DNA of 64,000 nt from contig NZ_JBLZFY010000004.1 of NCBI RefSeq assembly GCF_050753365.1, positions 1 to 64,000 on the forward strand, written 5' to 3'. The translations under genes and the position numbers were made by a program. Positions 1-8,567 of the stretch are shown here, one piece after another. The DNA is from Geminocystis sp050753365 (lineage in GTDB: Bacteria; Cyanobacteriota; Cyanobacteriia; Cyanobacteriales; Cyanobacteriaceae). The notes under the pieces are model-generated. The model saw only the letters and a list, made by a program, of their open reading frames with translations, did not search any database and was not told the origin of the DNA. The stretch's first letter is position 1; the number at the start of each line of letters is the position of its first letter.

Positions 1-70
1 AAAAATGCAATTGTTATAAATTAACAGTTTGAATTTAACCTAATACCTGCTACCCGATACCTGATACCTA
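1..70. repeat. Intergenic repeat element, cut by window edge
   Basis: This stretch closely matches two other spacers (around 55641-55705 and 58252-58310). All three share an AT-rich block followed by tandem 7-bp units of the type CCTGATA/CCTAATA. The other two copies extend upstream to a shared CTCTTCTACAGTAGTTATG block that would lie outside the window here. It is probably the right end of a ~145-bp non-coding, MITE-like element; no coding capacity was seen. Confidence 0.6.
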
Positions 71-137
71 TTAAAATTTAACATAGAGTGCGTAACGTCA
101 GTTATAATAAAATAAAACACAATGTATCACTAGGATA

Positions 138-2279
138 ATGAAAAGTTCACAAAAATATATCTTACTTATTAGCATTCATGGTCTAATTAGAGGACAAGAT
201 TTAGAATTAGGAAGAGATGCGGATACTGGGGGGCAAACAAAGTATGTTTTGGAGTTAGCGGAAGCATTATCCCAACGGGAGGAAGTGGAAAAAGTCGATT
301 TGATGACGAAATTGTTAATTGATACTCAGGTTAGTGATGATTATAGTCAACAACTTGAACCTATTAACGAAAAAGCGAATATTGTTCGTATTAGTGCAGG
401 AAATGATGAGTATATACCCAAAGAGGATTTATGGGATTATCTGGATAATTTTGCCGATAATGCCATCGAATTTTTAAAGAATCAACCAAGATTACCCGAT
501 GTTATTCATACCCATTATGCCGATGCGGGTTATGTGGGAGTCAGATTATCTCATCAGTTGGGAATACCTTTGATACATACAGGACATTCTTTAGGCAGAA
601 GTAAGCGTAAAAGACTGTTAGCTAGTGGTGTCAAAAAAGAAAAAATTGAGCAACGCTATAACATGATTCGCCGTATCAATGGGGAGGAAGAAACTTTAAG
701 TTCGGCTCAAAGGGTTATTACTAGCACTTCTCAGGAGATAAATGAGCAGTATGCCCAATACGATTACTATGAACCACAACAAATGCGCGTCATTCCTCCG
801 GGTACGGATGTAGAAAAATTCTATCCTCCAGAGGGTAACGAATGGGAGAGTAATATCTTTAAGTCGATCGAGCGATTTTTAACTAATCCCCGTAAGCCTA
901 TAATATTAGCACTTTCGAGGTTAGATCAACGGAAAAATATTCAAACTCTTATCGAAGCCTTTGGGCAAAATCCCCAATTACAAGAGGAGGCAAATTTAGT
1001 TATTTTTGCAGGTACAAGAAATGATGTCAAGGATTTAGAAAGTAGTCTGCAAGATATTTTTACAGATTTATTATTGACGATCGATCGATATGATTTATAT
1101 GGTAAGGTAGCCTATCCTAAAACTATCACCTTAGATGACATTCAGATCATGTACCGTTTAGCGGCGCTATCGGGGGGAGTTTTCGTCAATCCAGCTTTAA
1201 CCGAACCTTTTGGCTTAACCTTAATAGAATCTGCCGCCAGTGGTTTACCTATTGTAGCCACAAAAGATGGTGGTCCTATTGATATAATAAAAAATTGTCA
1301 GAATGGATATTTGATCGATCCTCTTAATCCTCAAGACATTGGTGATAAGATTTTAAAGGTACTCCGTGAAAAAGAGCAATGGCAGATTTTTGCGAACAAT
1401 GGCGTTACTAAGGTTAAAGAATACTATACTTGGTCTTCCCATGTAGAAACCTATCTCAAAGTTATACAACCCATTATCGATAAGAGTGAGCGCTTAGTAC
1501 GGATGCCTACCCAACGTAGAGCGATGATGTACCATAACGGTGCGATCGTATCCAGTATAGATCAAAACTTGCTCGGCGATCGAGAATCATTAGGGCAATT
1601 AATAGAGTTAATTCAAGCAAAACGCAAAAACATTAGTTTCTGTATCGCCACAGGAAGAAGACTCGACTCCGCCTTAAAAGTATTGCGAAAATACGATATT
1701 CCTCAACCTGATGTGTTAATAACCAGTATGGGTACAGAAATCTACTACTCTCAAGACTTAATTAGAGATACCGCTTGGACAACTCATATTAACTACCAAT
1801 GGAATCGTCAAAGCATTGTTACCCTCTTATCAGAATTAGAAGGGTTAACTTTACAACCTAAAACCGAACAAAGTATTTACAAGATTAGTTACTTTTATGA
1901 TAGTTCGATCGCACCAAAAATAGAAGATATTAAGAGAATACTGCTTCAAAACGAGCAAACCGTGAATGTTATCTTTTCTTTTGGGCAATTTTTGGACATT
2001 ATACCCGTTAGAGCCTCAAAAGGCTACGCAGTCAGATGGTTTTCCAGTCAATGGGATATACCCTTAAACCGTATTCTCACTGCCGGAGGTTCGGGTGGTG
2101 ACGAAGACATGATGCTAGGTAACACATTATCTGTGGTAGTGGCGAATCGTCATCAAGAAGAACTTTCTAACCTCAGTGAAATAGAACCGATATACTTTTC
2201 CCATCGACAATTTGCCGATGGAATTATTGATGGTTTGAATCACTACAACTTTTTTAATCTTTGTGAATCAACAGATTAA
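138..2279 (+). CDS. sps: Sucrose-phosphate synthase with degenerate phosphatase-like C-terminus
   Basis: Transfers glucose from a nucleotide sugar to fructose-6-phosphate to make sucrose-6-phosphate, the first step of cytoplasmic compatible-solute synthesis. The N-terminus has the GT4/sucrose synthase-type donor-site region (GRDADTGGQTKYVLELAEAL). The E-X7-E motif of retaining glycosyltransferases is EPFGLTLIE at residues 356-364. From about residue 465 a HAD domain like sucrose-phosphate phosphatase follows. Its motif I should read DxDxT but reads S473-I-D475-Q-N, so the nucleophilic aspartate is missing and the domain is probably non-catalytic, as reported for other cyanobacterial SPS proteins. 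The 713-aa length fits the two-domain cyanobacterial form. The gene stands alone and converges on grrA. Confidence 0.93.
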   Translation: MKSSQKYILLISIHGLIRGQDLELGRDADTGGQTKYVLELAEALSQREEVEKVDLMTKLLIDTQVSDDYSQQLEPINEKANIVRISAGNDEYIPKEDLWDYLDNFADNAIEFLKNQPRLPDVIHTHYADAGYVGVRLSHQLGIPLIHTGHSLGRSKRKRLLASGVKKEKIEQRYNMIRRINGEEETLSSAQRVITSTSQEINEQYAQYDYYEPQQMRVIPPGTDVEKFYPPEGNEWESNIFKSIERFLTNPRKPIILALSRLDQRKNIQTLIEAFGQNPQLQEEANLVIFAGTRNDVKDLESSLQDIFTDLLLTIDRYDLYGKVAYPKTITLDDIQIMYRLAALSGGVFVNPALTEPFGLTLIESAASGLPIVATKDGGPIDIIKNCQNGYLIDPLNPQDIGDKILKVLREKEQWQIFANNGVTKVKEYYTWSSHVETYLKVIQPIIDKSERLVRMPTQRRAMMYHNGAIVSSIDQNLLGDRESLGQLIELIQAKRKNISFCIATGRRLDSALKVLRKYDIPQPDVLITSMGTEIYYSQDLIRDTAWTTHINYQWNRQSIVTLLSELEGLTLQPKTEQSIYKISYFYDSSIAPKIEDIKRILLQNEQTVNVIFSFGQFLDIIPVRASKGYAVRWFSSQWDIPLNRILTAGGSGGDEDMMLGNTLSVVVANRHQEELSNLSEIEPIYFSHRQFADGIIDGLNHYNFFNLCESTD

Positions 2280-2298
2280 CCTATTACCTATTACCTCC

Positions 2299-2319
2299 CC
2301 TCATCACAATACGATGAGG
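2299..2319. terminator. Hairpin between convergent sps and grrA genes
   Basis: A perfect 7-bp inverted repeat (CCTCATC / GATGAGG) with a 7-nt loop lies between two convergent genes. There is no strong T-run, so it is only a candidate bidirectional terminator. Confidence 0.4.
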
Positions 2320-2333
2320 TAACTTCTAATTAA

Positions 2334-2735
2334 TTATCGTCTATTCCAGAAACCACCGCCGTCTCCCCAGCCTCGGTTATTCCAAAAATTGCGAGGTTGG
2401 TTAATAAAACCGCCTCCTCCACGATTATTTAAGAAGCCTCCTCCACCTCGATTATTCCAAAAATTATTGGGGCGATTAACATTGACAAAAGTACCTTGAC
2501 GCCCATTTCCCCAACCTAAACTAATTAAGATTTCTTCCGTTGAGGCTTTCAAGTCAGAATCTTCGGGTAATTCTTTCTCCCTTGCTTTCAAGGCTTCAGA
2601 GATACGATTTAAACGACTATCGACATTTTCTGTTGCTTTGTTGACTTCTGGATTAACCGCAAGGGTTTTTGTTGTCACCGAAAAGCTAGATAACGTCATT
2701 AATAAGCCTAACCATGTTAAATTTGTGATTTTCAT
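2334..2735 (-). CDS. grrA: GrrA/OscA1-type Gly-rich rSAM-modified RiPP precursor, copy 2
   Basis: A 133-aa secreted precursor. Residues 1-26 look like a signal peptide (LTWLGLLMTLSSFSV core, LAVNPEV after it). A charged leader with RLNRISEALKARE follows at about 41-53, then a glycine-rich core from about residue 75. The core repeats aromatic-X-Asn triads: FVN 83-85, FWNN 92-95, FLN 101-103, FIN 110-112, FWNN 117-120, WGD 123-125 and FWN 129-131. In the GrrA/OscA1 (triceptide) family, a radical SAM/SPASM enzyme links such aromatic residues to the third residue to form cyclophanes. That chemistry is inferred here because no GrrM enzyme is in the window. It shares its leader and core with the adjacent paralogue and forms a likely operon downstream of it and of the GrrP-like gene. 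Confidence 0.85.
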   Translation of the reverse strand: MKITNLTWLGLLMTLSSFSVTTKTLAVNPEVNKATENVDSRLNRISEALKAREKELPEDSDLKASTEEILISLGWGNGRQGTFVNVNRPNNFWNNRGGGGFLNNRGGGGFINQPRNFWNNRGWGDGGGFWNRR

Positions 2736-2808
2736 AATTTACTAACTCTTTAATTAAAATATTTATTTCTATGGATTTTTTTCCTATCTTTCTTTGTCTT
2801 TCTTTGTC

Positions 2809-3177
2809 TTAACGGCGATTTAAGAAGCCTCCACCATCTCCCCAACCTCGATTGTTGAGAAAGCCACTACCTCCTCCAGTGTTGATAAAACCCCCTCCTC
2901 CTCGATTATTGAGAAAACCACCGCCGTTTCTCCAACCACTACCACCATTAATAAAACTTCTTGTCAAAATTTCTTCGGATAAAGAGTTTTTAATGTCTAT
3001 AGGCAAGTTTCCTTCTCTAGCTTTTAAGGCTTCACCAATACGATTTAAACGGTTTTCTACATTTGCCATAACATCTGTTGATGTGACTTCAGGATTAACC
3101 GCAAGAGTTTTCGGAGTAAGACAAACGCTAGATAAAGTTATTAAAAAACCTAACCATGTTAGATTATTGATTTTCAT
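2809..3177 (-). CDS. grrA: GrrA/OscA1-type Gly-rich rSAM-modified RiPP precursor, copy 1
   Basis: A 122-aa paralogue of the downstream grrA, with the same signal peptide (MKINNLTWLGFLITLSS), LAVNPEV motif and RLNRIGEALKARE leader segment. The core has the triads FIN 75-77, WRN 82-84, FLN 88-90, FIN 97-99, FLN 106-108, WGD 112-114 and FLN 118-120. All share the aromatic-X-Asn/Asp pattern expected of a cyclophane substrate, but tryptophan is rarer than in copy 2. It lies between copy 2 and the grrP-like gene on the same strand. Final product and function are unknown; the family assignment rests on the leader/core architecture and the neighbouring GrrP-like gene. Confidence 0.85.
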   Translation of the reverse strand: MKINNLTWLGFLITLSSVCLTPKTLAVNPEVTSTDVMANVENRLNRIGEALKAREGNLPIDIKNSLSEEILTRSFINGGSGWRNGGGFLNNRGGGGFINTGGGSGFLNNRGWGDGGGFLNRR

Positions 3178-3204
3178 GTTTTGATGAATTTAATTTTAGG
3201 TTTT

Positions 3205-3302
3205 GAGATTGCTTCGTTTCCTCGCAATGACTATCAAAGAGATTGCTTTATGCCTCGCAATGACAGAAATACAATTGTTAATTATTAATTATTAATTATT
3301 AA
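3205..3302. repeat. Two REP-like repeats plus TTAATTA heptad array
   Basis: Two direct copies of the REP-like repeat (reverse orientation of TGTCATTGCGAGGCACGAAG...) lie at about 3205-3232 and 3239-3266. About four tandem units of the heptamer TTAATTA follow at 3278-3307 and run into the 3' end of the next gene. Confidence 0.7.
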
Positions 3303-4202
3303 TTATTTACCGAAAGGAATTTGTTCATGGTTATTAATGGTATTCTCGAAGAAACTTTTAATGGCTTCTGGCGAAACGATCGAAACTACACCATTTTCGC
3401 CCATCCATTTATTAACTAAAGCCGTCATTTCAGGATCATTCACTAAGTAACCTTCCATCATTCTAGCAATAGTAAAATTAGCAACGTCAAGGAAAGTAGA
3501 GTTATTGGGGGCAACAATACAACCTACTCCAAATCTAGCATAAGGAGTTTCGGAAAGAGGAGGATATTGCTCGAAACCATCGGGGTTTATCTGTTGACGT
3601 AACCCGTCTAACATCATGGTATCTCCTGCTAAAGCGTCAATAGTACCTTCTTTTAAAGCAGTACCACCATCATCAAAAGTAGCGACATCAACAAAAGTTG
3701 CATTAGGATGGGCTAATTTTACCGCATCACTGACAAAAGTTTGAGGAGGAATCCCAATTTTCATACCTGTCATAGAAGTATCGGCGGGGATTTTGCCTTT
3801 AGGAAACAAAAGTCTAATACCTGAAACTGTATATCTTAAGGTATAGTCAACATACCTGTCTCTTTGCCATGTAAATACAGTGTTGCATACCATATCAATC
3901 TCCCCTGTGAGTAATTTTGGTACACCGTCTCTAATGGATTCCACTTGCACAAAATCGAGTTTAATGTTTCTGTCTAATTCTTCTTCGAGTTGCTGATGAA
4001 TTAACTTGACAAGATCGATCGAAAAACCGTCTAATTGATCCTCAGCGTTAATATAAGAATAAGGTACAGCATTCATGGGTACTCCTACCGTCATAAAACC
4101 ACTACGAGCAACCTTTTCTATTACTGTACTAGCCATACTGGGTTTGATGCCTATAGTCAACAATACACCAGTAACAAAAGTGAATAAAATTTTTTTGAAC
4201 AT
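3303..4202 (-). CDS. grrP: GrrP-like extracellular solute-binding protein (family 3 SBP)
   Basis: A 299-aa periplasmic protein with a signal peptide (MFKKILFTFVTGVLLTIG...SMAS). It has the fold of family 3 (amino-acid type) solute-binding proteins: VGVPMNAVPYSYI near the start, GFSIDLVKLI, then GEIDMVCNTVFTWQRDR and ALAGDTMML. No ABC permease or ATPase lies beside it. Orphan binding proteins of this kind next to GrrA precursors are known as GrrP, the third component of the GrrM-GrrA-GrrP system. It is the first gene of the minus-strand set grrP-grrA1-grrA2. A role in binding or exporting the modified peptide is a hypothesis, not shown. A generic amino-acid-binding orphan is the alternative. 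Confidence 0.82.
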   Translation of the reverse strand: MFKKILFTFVTGVLLTIGIKPSMASTVIEKVARSGFMTVGVPMNAVPYSYINAEDQLDGFSIDLVKLIHQQLEEELDRNIKLDFVQVESIRDGVPKLLTGEIDMVCNTVFTWQRDRYVDYTLRYTVSGIRLLFPKGKIPADTSMTGMKIGIPPQTFVSDAVKLAHPNATFVDVATFDDGGTALKEGTIDALAGDTMMLDGLRQQINPDGFEQYPPLSETPYARFGVGCIVAPNNSTFLDVANFTIARMMEGYLVNDPEMTALVNKWMGENGVVSIVSPEAIKSFFENTINNHEQIPFGK

Positions 4203-4335
4203 TAGTTTGAAAATTTTTGTTTATTAAAATTGATTATAGTGAGATTTTGTCATAATGATAAAATATACTGATAAATGTGAGTATAAAAAAAATAGTTATA
4301 CTAAATATCAATCAAGCAAATTCCTCAAGGGTTGA

Positions 4336-5835
4336 ATGATTCTAAGCTATTGCCTAAATCCTAACTGTTCTGAACCACAAAATCACCCCAGTGTTAAACA
4401 TTGTCAGAGTTGTGGTGCTAATTTAATTTTGCATAATCGCTATCGATCGATCAAGAAAATTGGTAAAGGCGGATTTGGTGCGACTTTTTTAGGTATTGAT
4501 TTATCTTTACCTGGTAATCCTTTTTGTGTGATAAAGCAATTAAGACCTACTTCAAAGGATCAAGAAACCTTTGACATGGCATTAGAATTATTTGAAAGGG
4601 AAGCCAAGACTTTAGGAAAAATTGATCATCCTCAAATACCGAGATTGTTAGACTACTTTGAAGAAGATAAACACTTCTATTTAGTACAAAGTTTGGTGAA
4701 GGGCAAAAATTTACAACAGGAAGTAAAACAAAACGGCGTATTCAATGAATCTCAGGTAAAGGCATTTTTAAAAGAAATACTCCCCGTTTTAAAATATATT
4801 CACTCTCTCAAAATGATCCATAGAGACATCAAACCTGCTAATATTCTTCGTAGAGAACAGGATGGGAAATTAGTACTCATTGACTTTGGTGCAGTAAAAG
4901 ATCAAGTTAATACTCAATTAGCCAATCAAAATTACGGTCAAACAGCCTTTACTCAATTTGCAGTGGGTACAATGGGTTTTGCACCACCTGAGCAATTAGC
5001 AATGCGTCCTATCTATTCCAGTGATATTTATGCCATCGGTGCGACTTGTTTATATTTAATGACAGCAAAATCCCCCAAAGATATAGCGGCAGACGAGTTG
5101 ACAGGGGAATTATTATGGGAAAAAGAAGTCCGTCTTAGTGCAGGTTTTGTCAAAATTCTTCGCAAAATGTTAGAAGTTGATGTGCGTAATCGTTACAAAT
5201 CGATCGATGAAGTTTTAGTGGACTTAGATATAGTACCTTATGAACAACAACTAGAGCAAAATTTATTCACCCACAGTAAACCAGTCACTCCTCCTCCGAA
5301 TTTAGAATCAGAAAGTAACGATAATACTTATGTTTCCGCTACATCTCGTTTAGCTATGGCAATCCGTGCCAGAAAATCCCGTCAAGGCAAGAGTAAATAT
5401 GTTGCCCAAGTCACCCCTCAAAGTTTATTAAATGCCTATAGTCGTGGCAGAATCGATTTTAGTCAACAGGTATTTAATAAGTTTAATTTTGCCCACGCTA
5501 ATATACCTAATATTAATTTTCGTAATTCTCAACTGATTCAAGCCAAATTTGAAGAAGCGAATTTAGAAGGTGCTAATTTTTATAGTGCTAACGCATCGGG
5601 CGCTAATTTTAACAAAGCCAATTTAAGAAAAGTTCACTTTTTCAAAGCTGAGTTAGAATCAGCAGATTTTAGGGGGGCAGATTTAGAAGGTGCTAATTTA
5701 GAAGGTGCTAATTTAGACAGTGCTAATTTATGCGGTGCTAACTTAACTAATAGTAATATTACCGAAGAACAAATACAACAAGCTCAAACAAATTGGGCGA
5801 CTATTTTTCCTGATGGAAAACGTCATATTTGGTAA
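4336..5835 (+). CDS. spkB: SpkB-like serine/threonine protein kinase with pentapeptide repeats
   Basis: A eukaryotic-type protein kinase, 499 aa. It begins with a cysteine cluster (CLNPNC...HCQSCGANL, residues 7-30) that may bind zinc. The kinase domain (~36-300) has a glycine loop IGKGGFGATFLG, the HRDIKPANIL catalytic loop (H162-R-D164) and DFGAVKD. After a linker, residues ~375-480 form A(N/D)LxxANL-type pentapeptide repeats. This Cys motif-kinase-pentapeptide order matches Synechocystis SpkB, which has been linked to oxidative stress and motility; the substrates here are unknown. It is transcribed divergently from grrP and lies upstream of, but probably separate from, the transporter gene. 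Confidence 0.88.
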   Translation: MILSYCLNPNCSEPQNHPSVKHCQSCGANLILHNRYRSIKKIGKGGFGATFLGIDLSLPGNPFCVIKQLRPTSKDQETFDMALELFEREAKTLGKIDHPQIPRLLDYFEEDKHFYLVQSLVKGKNLQQEVKQNGVFNESQVKAFLKEILPVLKYIHSLKMIHRDIKPANILRREQDGKLVLIDFGAVKDQVNTQLANQNYGQTAFTQFAVGTMGFAPPEQLAMRPIYSSDIYAIGATCLYLMTAKSPKDIAADELTGELLWEKEVRLSAGFVKILRKMLEVDVRNRYKSIDEVLVDLDIVPYEQQLEQNLFTHSKPVTPPPNLESESNDNTYVSATSRLAMAIRARKSRQGKSKYVAQVTPQSLLNAYSRGRIDFSQQVFNKFNFAHANIPNINFRNSQLIQAKFEEANLEGANFYSANASGANFNKANLRKVHFFKAELESADFRGADLEGANLEGANLDSANLCGANLTNSNITEEQIQQAQTNWATIFPDGKRHIW

Positions 5836-5952
5836 AAATTATGCTCTCGTAAGTTAATACCTTTTTATGCGCACCTAACTCATTACAAGTAACCATAAAA
5901 TGAAACTCACGCTAAGATAGAGAAACTAAGCAATAAAACTTAAAGATAGTTA

Positions 5953-7410
5953 ATGTTTATTCATATTTATCAAAAAACTCAAATCAAGCAATACATCGAA
6001 GATAAGCTATTATTCGGCAATAAACTCACCCCAGAATTATTCGCTATTCTGACTGTCTATTTTGTACAGGGAATTTTGGGATTGGCACGACTTGCCGTTA
6101 GTTTCTTTCTCAAAGATGACTTAATGTTATCTCCTGCTCAAGTTTCCGCCTTAATGGGTATAGCCGCCATTCCTTGGGTAACAAAACCTATCATCGGTTT
6201 TTTGAGTGATGGTAAACCTCTTTTTGGTTATCGTCGTCGTAGTTATTTAATCCTTTCGGGAGTTTTAGGTTCGATCGCATGGCTAAGTTTAGGTACAGTA
6301 GTAAATAATGCTTGGAGTGCGACTATTGCCATTTTATTAACTTCCCTCTCAGTTGCCATGAGTGATGTCATTGTGGATTCTGTAGTAGTAGAAAGGGCAA
6401 AAAATGAATCCCTCGTCAAATCTGGCTCTCTACAATCCCTTACATGGGGTATGTCAGCGCTAGGAGGCTTAATTACTGCTTATTTTAGCGGTGCATTGTT
6501 ACAACAATTTAGTACCAATACTGTCTTTTTAATTACCGCTTGTTTTCCCTTATTAGTAGTGGGTATAGCAGGGTTAATCATGGAAAATCCTGTGGAAAAA
6601 GATGCTATATCTAATCCCTTGAAAGGGCAAATTAAGCAATTATGGCAAACCATTACCAAAAAATCTATTTTAGCACCAGTTATCTTTATCGCTCTATGGC
6701 AGGGTACACCTAGCGCTGATTCAGCTTTTTTCTTCTTCTCTACGAATGAGTTAGGATTTACCCCCGAATTTTTAGGCAGAATTAGACTTATTACCAGTTT
6801 AGCCTCCCTTATTGGTATCTTATGCTATCAAAATTGGCTCAAACAAATACCCTTTCGAGTCATGTTAGGTTGGAGTGTGGTGTTATCTTCCCTATTAGGC
6901 ATGACAAGTTTAATCTTAGTTACCCATTTTAATCGTACTTTGGGCATTGATGATCATTGGTTTAGCTTGGGAGATAGCCTTATCTTAACCGTAATGGGGC
7001 AAATTGCCTTTATGCCTGTATTAGTTTTGTCAGCACGTCTTTGTCCTAAAGGTATCGAGGCGAGTTTTTTCGCTCTTTTGATGTCGATATGGAATTTAGC
7101 AGGATTGTTGTCTCATGAATTAGGGGCATTATTAACCCATTGGTTAGGAGTAACAGAAACCAATTTTGAGCATCTTTGGCTATTATTACTAATCACCAAT
7201 TTATCGAGTTTATTACCTTTACCCTTACTAAAATTATTACCCAATGAAGACCCTAAATTGTTAGATTCTCTTGATAATTTACCAGTACCTGAAATTTACG
7301 AACATCATAGCACTGGGGCTACTTTTGGTCAAGATATGATGCCTGAAGTTATTTTTACTAATATCAAAGAGTTAGGGGTTGAAAAAATAACTAATCAAAA
7401 TAAGGAATAA
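5953..7410 (+). CDS. BT1-family folate/biopterin transporter (MFS)
   Basis: An integral membrane carrier of 485 aa with about 12 hydrophobic segments. The N-terminal region (YFVQGILGLARLAVSFF, IPWVTKPIIGFLSD, then GYRRRSYL) is typical of the folate-biopterin transporter (BT1) family found in cyanobacteria, plastids and Leishmania. Synechocystis Slr0642 and its plastid relative transport folates. The C-terminal ~60 residues are hydrophilic. Substrate specificity cannot be read from the sequence. It is a single gene, about 115 bp after the kinase. Confidence 0.85.
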   Translation: MFIHIYQKTQIKQYIEDKLLFGNKLTPELFAILTVYFVQGILGLARLAVSFFLKDDLMLSPAQVSALMGIAAIPWVTKPIIGFLSDGKPLFGYRRRSYLILSGVLGSIAWLSLGTVVNNAWSATIAILLTSLSVAMSDVIVDSVVVERAKNESLVKSGSLQSLTWGMSALGGLITAYFSGALLQQFSTNTVFLITACFPLLVVGIAGLIMENPVEKDAISNPLKGQIKQLWQTITKKSILAPVIFIALWQGTPSADSAFFFFSTNELGFTPEFLGRIRLITSLASLIGILCYQNWLKQIPFRVMLGWSVVLSSLLGMTSLILVTHFNRTLGIDDHWFSLGDSLILTVMGQIAFMPVLVLSARLCPKGIEASFFALLMSIWNLAGLLSHELGALLTHWLGVTETNFEHLWLLLLITNLSSLLPLPLLKLLPNEDPKLLDSLDNLPVPEIYEHHSTGATFGQDMMPEVIFTNIKELGVEKITNQNKE

Positions 7411-7447
7411 CTAAATAGGGGGTGTTGAAAAAATATTTTGATAAGGA

Positions 7448-7520
7448 TAGTGAATAATGAATAGTGAATAGTGAATAATGAATAGTGAATAATGAATAGT
7501 GAATAGTGAATAGTGAATAG
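7448..7520. repeat. Tandem heptanucleotide array (GAATAGT/GAATAAT)
   Basis: About ten tandem 7-bp units alternate between GAATAGT and GAATAAT in the spacer after the transporter gene. It belongs to the heptad-repeat class seen in many spacers of this window. Confidence 0.85.
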
Positions 7521-7585
7521 TTTTAATAAATCAATAGGGTAATTAATTGTATATTGGAGAATAGTATCTTCCATATTTCTAATAT

Positions 7586-8020
7586 TTAAAGATTTTTAGC
7601 ACGGCTTTTTTTCAGTTTCCATTTATTCCATAATCTGATAATTGCGATCGAGATTAAACTAATTAAAAGAGTCAAATTTAAGAAAACTAAAAATAAATAA
7701 AAATTAGACATAAATGCTGGAGGATCAATAATTATCCTCAACATGGTATAGTTATTAAGATCATTAAAATCTACGGTAAATAATGACATTAATACATAAC
7801 TAGAAATCGAAATTAAGTAAAATATTTGATTGAGTGAACTAGAAAAATTTGAGGAATTAATAAAAAGTTGTAAAAAAATAAAATAGCATATTCGATAAAT
7901 AATTTCAGGGATTAAGAAGATGATCAAAAACCATCCCATGACAGTTACTCTAAAAATAATACCGAGAATGAAAGTCAAAATATGGATTATGGTTAAGTTT
8001 TTTTTGTTATTTAAAAACAT
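7586..8020 (-). CDS. Small four-TM membrane protein, paralogue of the next gene
   Basis: A 144-aa hydrophobic protein of unknown function. Four likely membrane segments are visible: IIHILTFILGIIFRVTVMGWFLIIF, then a YFIFLQLF region, SYVLMSLF and YLFLVFLNLTLLISLISIAII. A basic tail (WNKWKLKKSRAKNL) follows. It is clearly homologous along its whole length to the broken gene immediately upstream (8094-8535), so the pair arose by tandem duplication. It is extremely AT-rich. No family was recognised. Confidence 0.65.
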   Translation of the reverse strand: MFLNNKKNLTIIHILTFILGIIFRVTVMGWFLIIFLIPEIIYRICYFIFLQLFINSSNFSSSLNQIFYLISISSYVLMSLFTVDFNDLNNYTMLRIIIDPPAFMSNFYLFLVFLNLTLLISLISIAIIRLWNKWKLKKSRAKNL

Positions 8021-8093
8021 ATAAAAAATATGGAATTAATAGTTAGTTAACAATTCACTTACTCATCTTTTATCGTTATTTATCACTGATTAT

Positions 8094-8535
8094 TTAAACA
8101 ATTTCTTTCATCTTTTTCTTTAGTTGTAAATAATTCCAAAATCTTGCTACGATTATAGTTATTAAGCTAACTAAAAGAATCAGGTTTAATACCAATGAAA
8201 ATAAATAAATAAAACCGATAAATGAAGACGGATTAACAATGAGATGTAACATTGTATAAGCTCCACCTGTATCTGCCATATCTATAGCAAATAATGACAT
8301 TAGTAAATAATGACATTAGTAAATAACTAGCGATAGAAACTCTATACATTATTAAGTTAATACTCTTATCAAAATTCGATGAAATAATAAAAAGTTGTAA
8401 AAAAATAAAATAACACAGTCGATAAACAACTTCTGGTATAAAAAATATTATTAAATACCATCCCCATACATCTATCCTAAAAATGATACCGAGTATGAAA
8501 GTCAAAATATGAATTATAGTTAGAGTTATTTTCAT
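8094..8535 (-). pseudogene. Paralogous small membrane protein gene broken by a 16-bp tandem duplication
   Basis: The first 77 codons (from ATG at 8535) match the N-terminal half of the neighbouring 144-aa protein (IIHILTFILGIIFR, PEVVYRLCYFIFLQLFI, SIASYLLMSLF). The second half continues in another frame, with AIDMADTGGAYTML and then YLFSLVLNLILLVSLITII. The switch falls exactly at two abutting identical 16-bp units, 8289-8304 and 8305-8320. Removing one unit restores a single frame of about 137 codons that aligns with the paralogue. The gene is therefore frameshifted by a replication-slippage duplication, apparently recently because the copies are perfect. A sequencing or assembly artefact is the alternative. 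Confidence 0.8.
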
Positions 8536-8567
8536 ATTTTAAAAAGCCTTATGGGGCATAATTATAA

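Noticed and set aside
2852..3184. 110-aa plus-strand ORF
   Set aside because: Lies entirely opposite grrA copy 1; proline/leucine-rich shadow of the Gly-rich coding sequence.
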